Assembly: GCF_022539665.2 (NCBI RefSeq)
Contig: NC_081336.1
Span: 558,001 to 622,000, forward strand
Direction of reading: 5' to 3'
DNA length: 64,000 nucleotides
From: Daphnia carinata
Lineage: Eukaryota > Arthropoda > Branchiopoda > Diplostraca > Daphniidae
In this document: piece by piece, positions 61,533 through 64,000 of the stretch
How positions within the stretch are numbered: position 1 is the stretch's first letter
How the letters are laid out: each line of letters starts with the position of its first letter
Translations under genes and position numbers: made by a program
The notes under the pieces: model-generated
What the model was told of the DNA's origin: nothing
What the model saw: the letters and a program-made list of their open reading frames with translations, nothing else
Database searches by the model: none

Positions 61533-61827
61533 CCGTAATATGTAGTTATGCGTGTGCGGGTTTCATTGCCCTTTTTTTTTTCCCTTTTTTTGTTGGTCCC
61601 TTGCCGGTTATTCCAACTAGCTCGTTAACCGGCCAAATCTCGGAAGTTTATTATTCATAAACACGGCCCAAGAAAACAAAAAAGCAGGAAGGGAAAAAAA
61701 GAGAATCTGGAAGCTGTTCAAAATAAGCCACGCGTCACATGACCGAATTATGGCGTCGTCTTTCTACAAAAATCCATTCCAATTAGTCTGTCAAAAATGT
61801 TACCGTCTCAGCAAGTCTACTAGTGCG

Positions 61828-61835
61828 TATATATA
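61828..61835 (-). promoter_or_regulatory. TATATATA near the inferred Rabex-5 promoter
   Basis: AT-repeat TATA-like box about 300 bases upstream of the inferred non-coding exon end. Weak evidence. Confidence 0.2.
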
Positions 61836-61839
61836 ACGA

Positions 61840-64000
61840 TCCTTGAAATCACAAAACGTTAAATAAATACACAGTACACGAGCGGCAAATTGTTTGCACT
61901 AATTTATGCCCACAGAACACGAATCGAGACAATGATTTTATCTTAATGTATACAGAAAGCTCCTAATAATATTGTGAAACAATTCGGACACAGCCAAATG
62001 GCGGCATAATGTAGATAACGAGAAAGAAAAAACCTATCGTCTAGTCTCGTAGGAATGAATTTATGAAAACAGGTTTCTGACGTCACGTCAGCATCACATG
62101 TTTTTATTCCTAGCCAACAGATTCTACTCGTTTAGACACTATCCCAACGATGGGGGGGGGGACAAAAAGTAAAAAGATTCTTTCGTATTATTTTACACGT
62201 GCAACGGTTGGCATTCCCGAGCATGCAGTTCTCTGGATGTCTATGACGTGCATCGAATTGTTTGGCTATTTCTTTGTCTCGCTGCTGTGGCATACGTCTG
62301 AAGAAAGAAAAAAAGAGTTTCCTCAATTTGGTTCTGCATTTTTCTCGAGTCTTAGTTAAGTAGTTGTTGTGTTTGATGGTTTCCAGGTTTCCAATTTTCT
62401 CGAATGTCGGGTGTATTTTTAAAACAGTTTTTCTGCGTTTTTTTGGTGTGTGCTGCGTTGCCTCATCTTCACCCCCAGTGGCACGAATGAATCAATTATT
62501 ATAAATCAGAACTGGTATTTCTCGTTTTGCCTGTTTGACTCGACAAGAAAACACAAGAAGACGTGAAGGGTAGGCAAGACTTTTCTTGTTGAGGATATGC
62601 CAAGCCGTCCGGATGCCATTCCCGCTGTCAACTGCCACATCTCAAATGCCCTCCCTTATGTGTGTGTGTGTGCGCCGTACATGTTGCCCTCTATGAGTGG
62701 CTCTATACCTCCAGACATGATTTGCTTCCTCATTAATCCGTCAGGAATCCCCTCTCTCTCTCTCTCTCTCTCTCTCCTTTCTCGAAATAGAAAAATGAAA
62801 TGACAACAAGCAAAACGAAAACGAAAGGAAATCATCGTAAAGTGGATGAAGAATGCTTATGGCTTATGTACTCGTATCTCCAAAATGCTTTCGTGGCAAC
62901 GCCACGTTGATTACAATGCCACGAAAATGCAGACGAAAACCAGATAGGTGGTGAATGGATTTCAATTTTCAGATCAACAATTTTTTGATGCAATAAAGAG
63001 CTTCTCATACGTATTTAAAAGAAAAAAAAACAGACTTTAAATGCAAAAAGGAAATGGGGTGGGGCTGCATCGAAACGTTTATGATCGAACCCTTCAACTT
63101 TCTGTTTCACTATTCACGAACGTAAAAATACGAAAAAGTCTTTTGGTTGGTTTCTTTTCGTCGTGGCCAATCGTCCGGCAAACGTGAATTGATGGTTTTT
63201 CCTTTTTCAAAATAAAAGGGAGGCCTCTGCAAAATAACCTCCAGCCACATCACCATATCAACGCAGACCATAAAAAAAACTTCCCTTTTTTTTTTTCCTC
63301 GAAAAAAAAAAAAAGATGGGGGAGGGAAACCGATCATTTGCATGGCGGATGATCACCGATTGAAAACGACAGCCATCATCATCCATAATAGTAACTATAC
63401 TATTCTTCACAGTATTACGACATCACTTTTATGTATCTTTTAGAATAAAAGATCAAGTTTTGTTCCCACCAGTTTTCCGTATAAATTTCCGATTCAACAA
63501 CAACAACAAAAAAAGTACGACAAAAGAAAAAAAAACATTTCGATAAGAATAAATCAAGACGAGAAGTTATGCGTGTACTTTTTTTGTGTCGATCGACACG
63601 ACTGCATCGATATTTACATAGACATTAGAATATTATCGATCACAAAGTGCAACTCAGAAATCAATAGAATACAAGAAGATGGTCATTACAATCCTCTTTT
63701 GCCTCGTGTATACGTACCGATTCGATTACGAAGAAGAAAAATTCACGAGGACAGTGGACGACGGAAACGATCGGCAACGGGAGCCAAAATGGCTGTCGTC
63801 CAAAAGGCACAACACTCACACACACAGCAAAAAAATAAAATAAAAGAAGATCTTTGAAAGACGACATGATTGTCGCCGATTGTTTTTCTCTGTGTCTTCT
63901 GCACTTCGATTGTCTTTTGTTTATTGCGTCATAGCGTCGACAGCGCACTCTAGGATCGCATTGGTTGATTAGAAAGGCATGTTACATTTGATGGCCATCA
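61840..64000. other. Intergenic, low-complexity
   Basis: No supported gene. It holds a poly-G run at about 62152, a CT repeat at about 62753-62776, poly-A runs, and an inverted repeat TTTCGTGGCA (62889-62898) / TGCCACGAAA (62917-62926). Confidence 0.5.

Overview
This looks like arthropod nuclear DNA, most likely a cladoceran crustacean (Daphnia-like). Genes are split by mostly short GT-AG introns of about 60-100 bases, several proteins are clear animal orthologues, and the multi-copy CUB-domain protein style is one I know from Daphnia. The species is an inference. Gene models below were spliced by eye and checked for reading-frame continuity; no alignment was run.

Layout. 1-14735 is a long stretch with no recognisable exon, packed with homopolymers and microsatellites; it is probably intron or upstream sequence of the RNF220-type ubiquitin ligase whose last seven coding exons lie at 14736-16268 (+). 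The complex I subunit gene NDUFB11 (16669-17435, -) is convergent to it. 17635-22640 is a large inverted duplication (two 2.2-kb arms, 0.5-kb spacer). Each arm carries an intact small coiled-coil gene and a hairpin-rich element. 22.7-28.4 kb is gene debris: CUB and PDE fragments and a diverged protease-type flank.

28486-38051 (-) is a tandem family built on one secreted trypsin-like protease unit. Two copies are intact proteases carrying a Thr/Pro/Lys-rich mucin-like insert inside the catalytic domain. A third copy keeps only the promoter and signal-peptide exons, and these lie in phase upstream of dumpy-like EGF/DPY modules, so it reads as a chimeric secreted protein.

38.1-51.2 kb is again debris: a copy of the NDUFB11 5' end, an LDLa/CUB-type fragment, a PDE10-like fragment, a CDC45 remnant, a third coiled-coil gene, and a decayed CUB-domain gene (49580-51123, -). 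52.2-54.3 kb holds about ten tRNA-like sequences on both strands, followed by a third hairpin-rich element. 58869-61325 (-) is a complete Rabex-5/RABGEF1 gene. From 61.5 kb to the end I see only its 5' region and low-complexity sequence.

The housekeeping genes (RNF220, NDUFB11, Rabex-5) sit as islands between duplicated and decaying accessory DNA. The most notable observations are the protease/dumpy chimera, the mucin insert inside the protease fold, the repeated hairpin element and the tRNA-like cluster.
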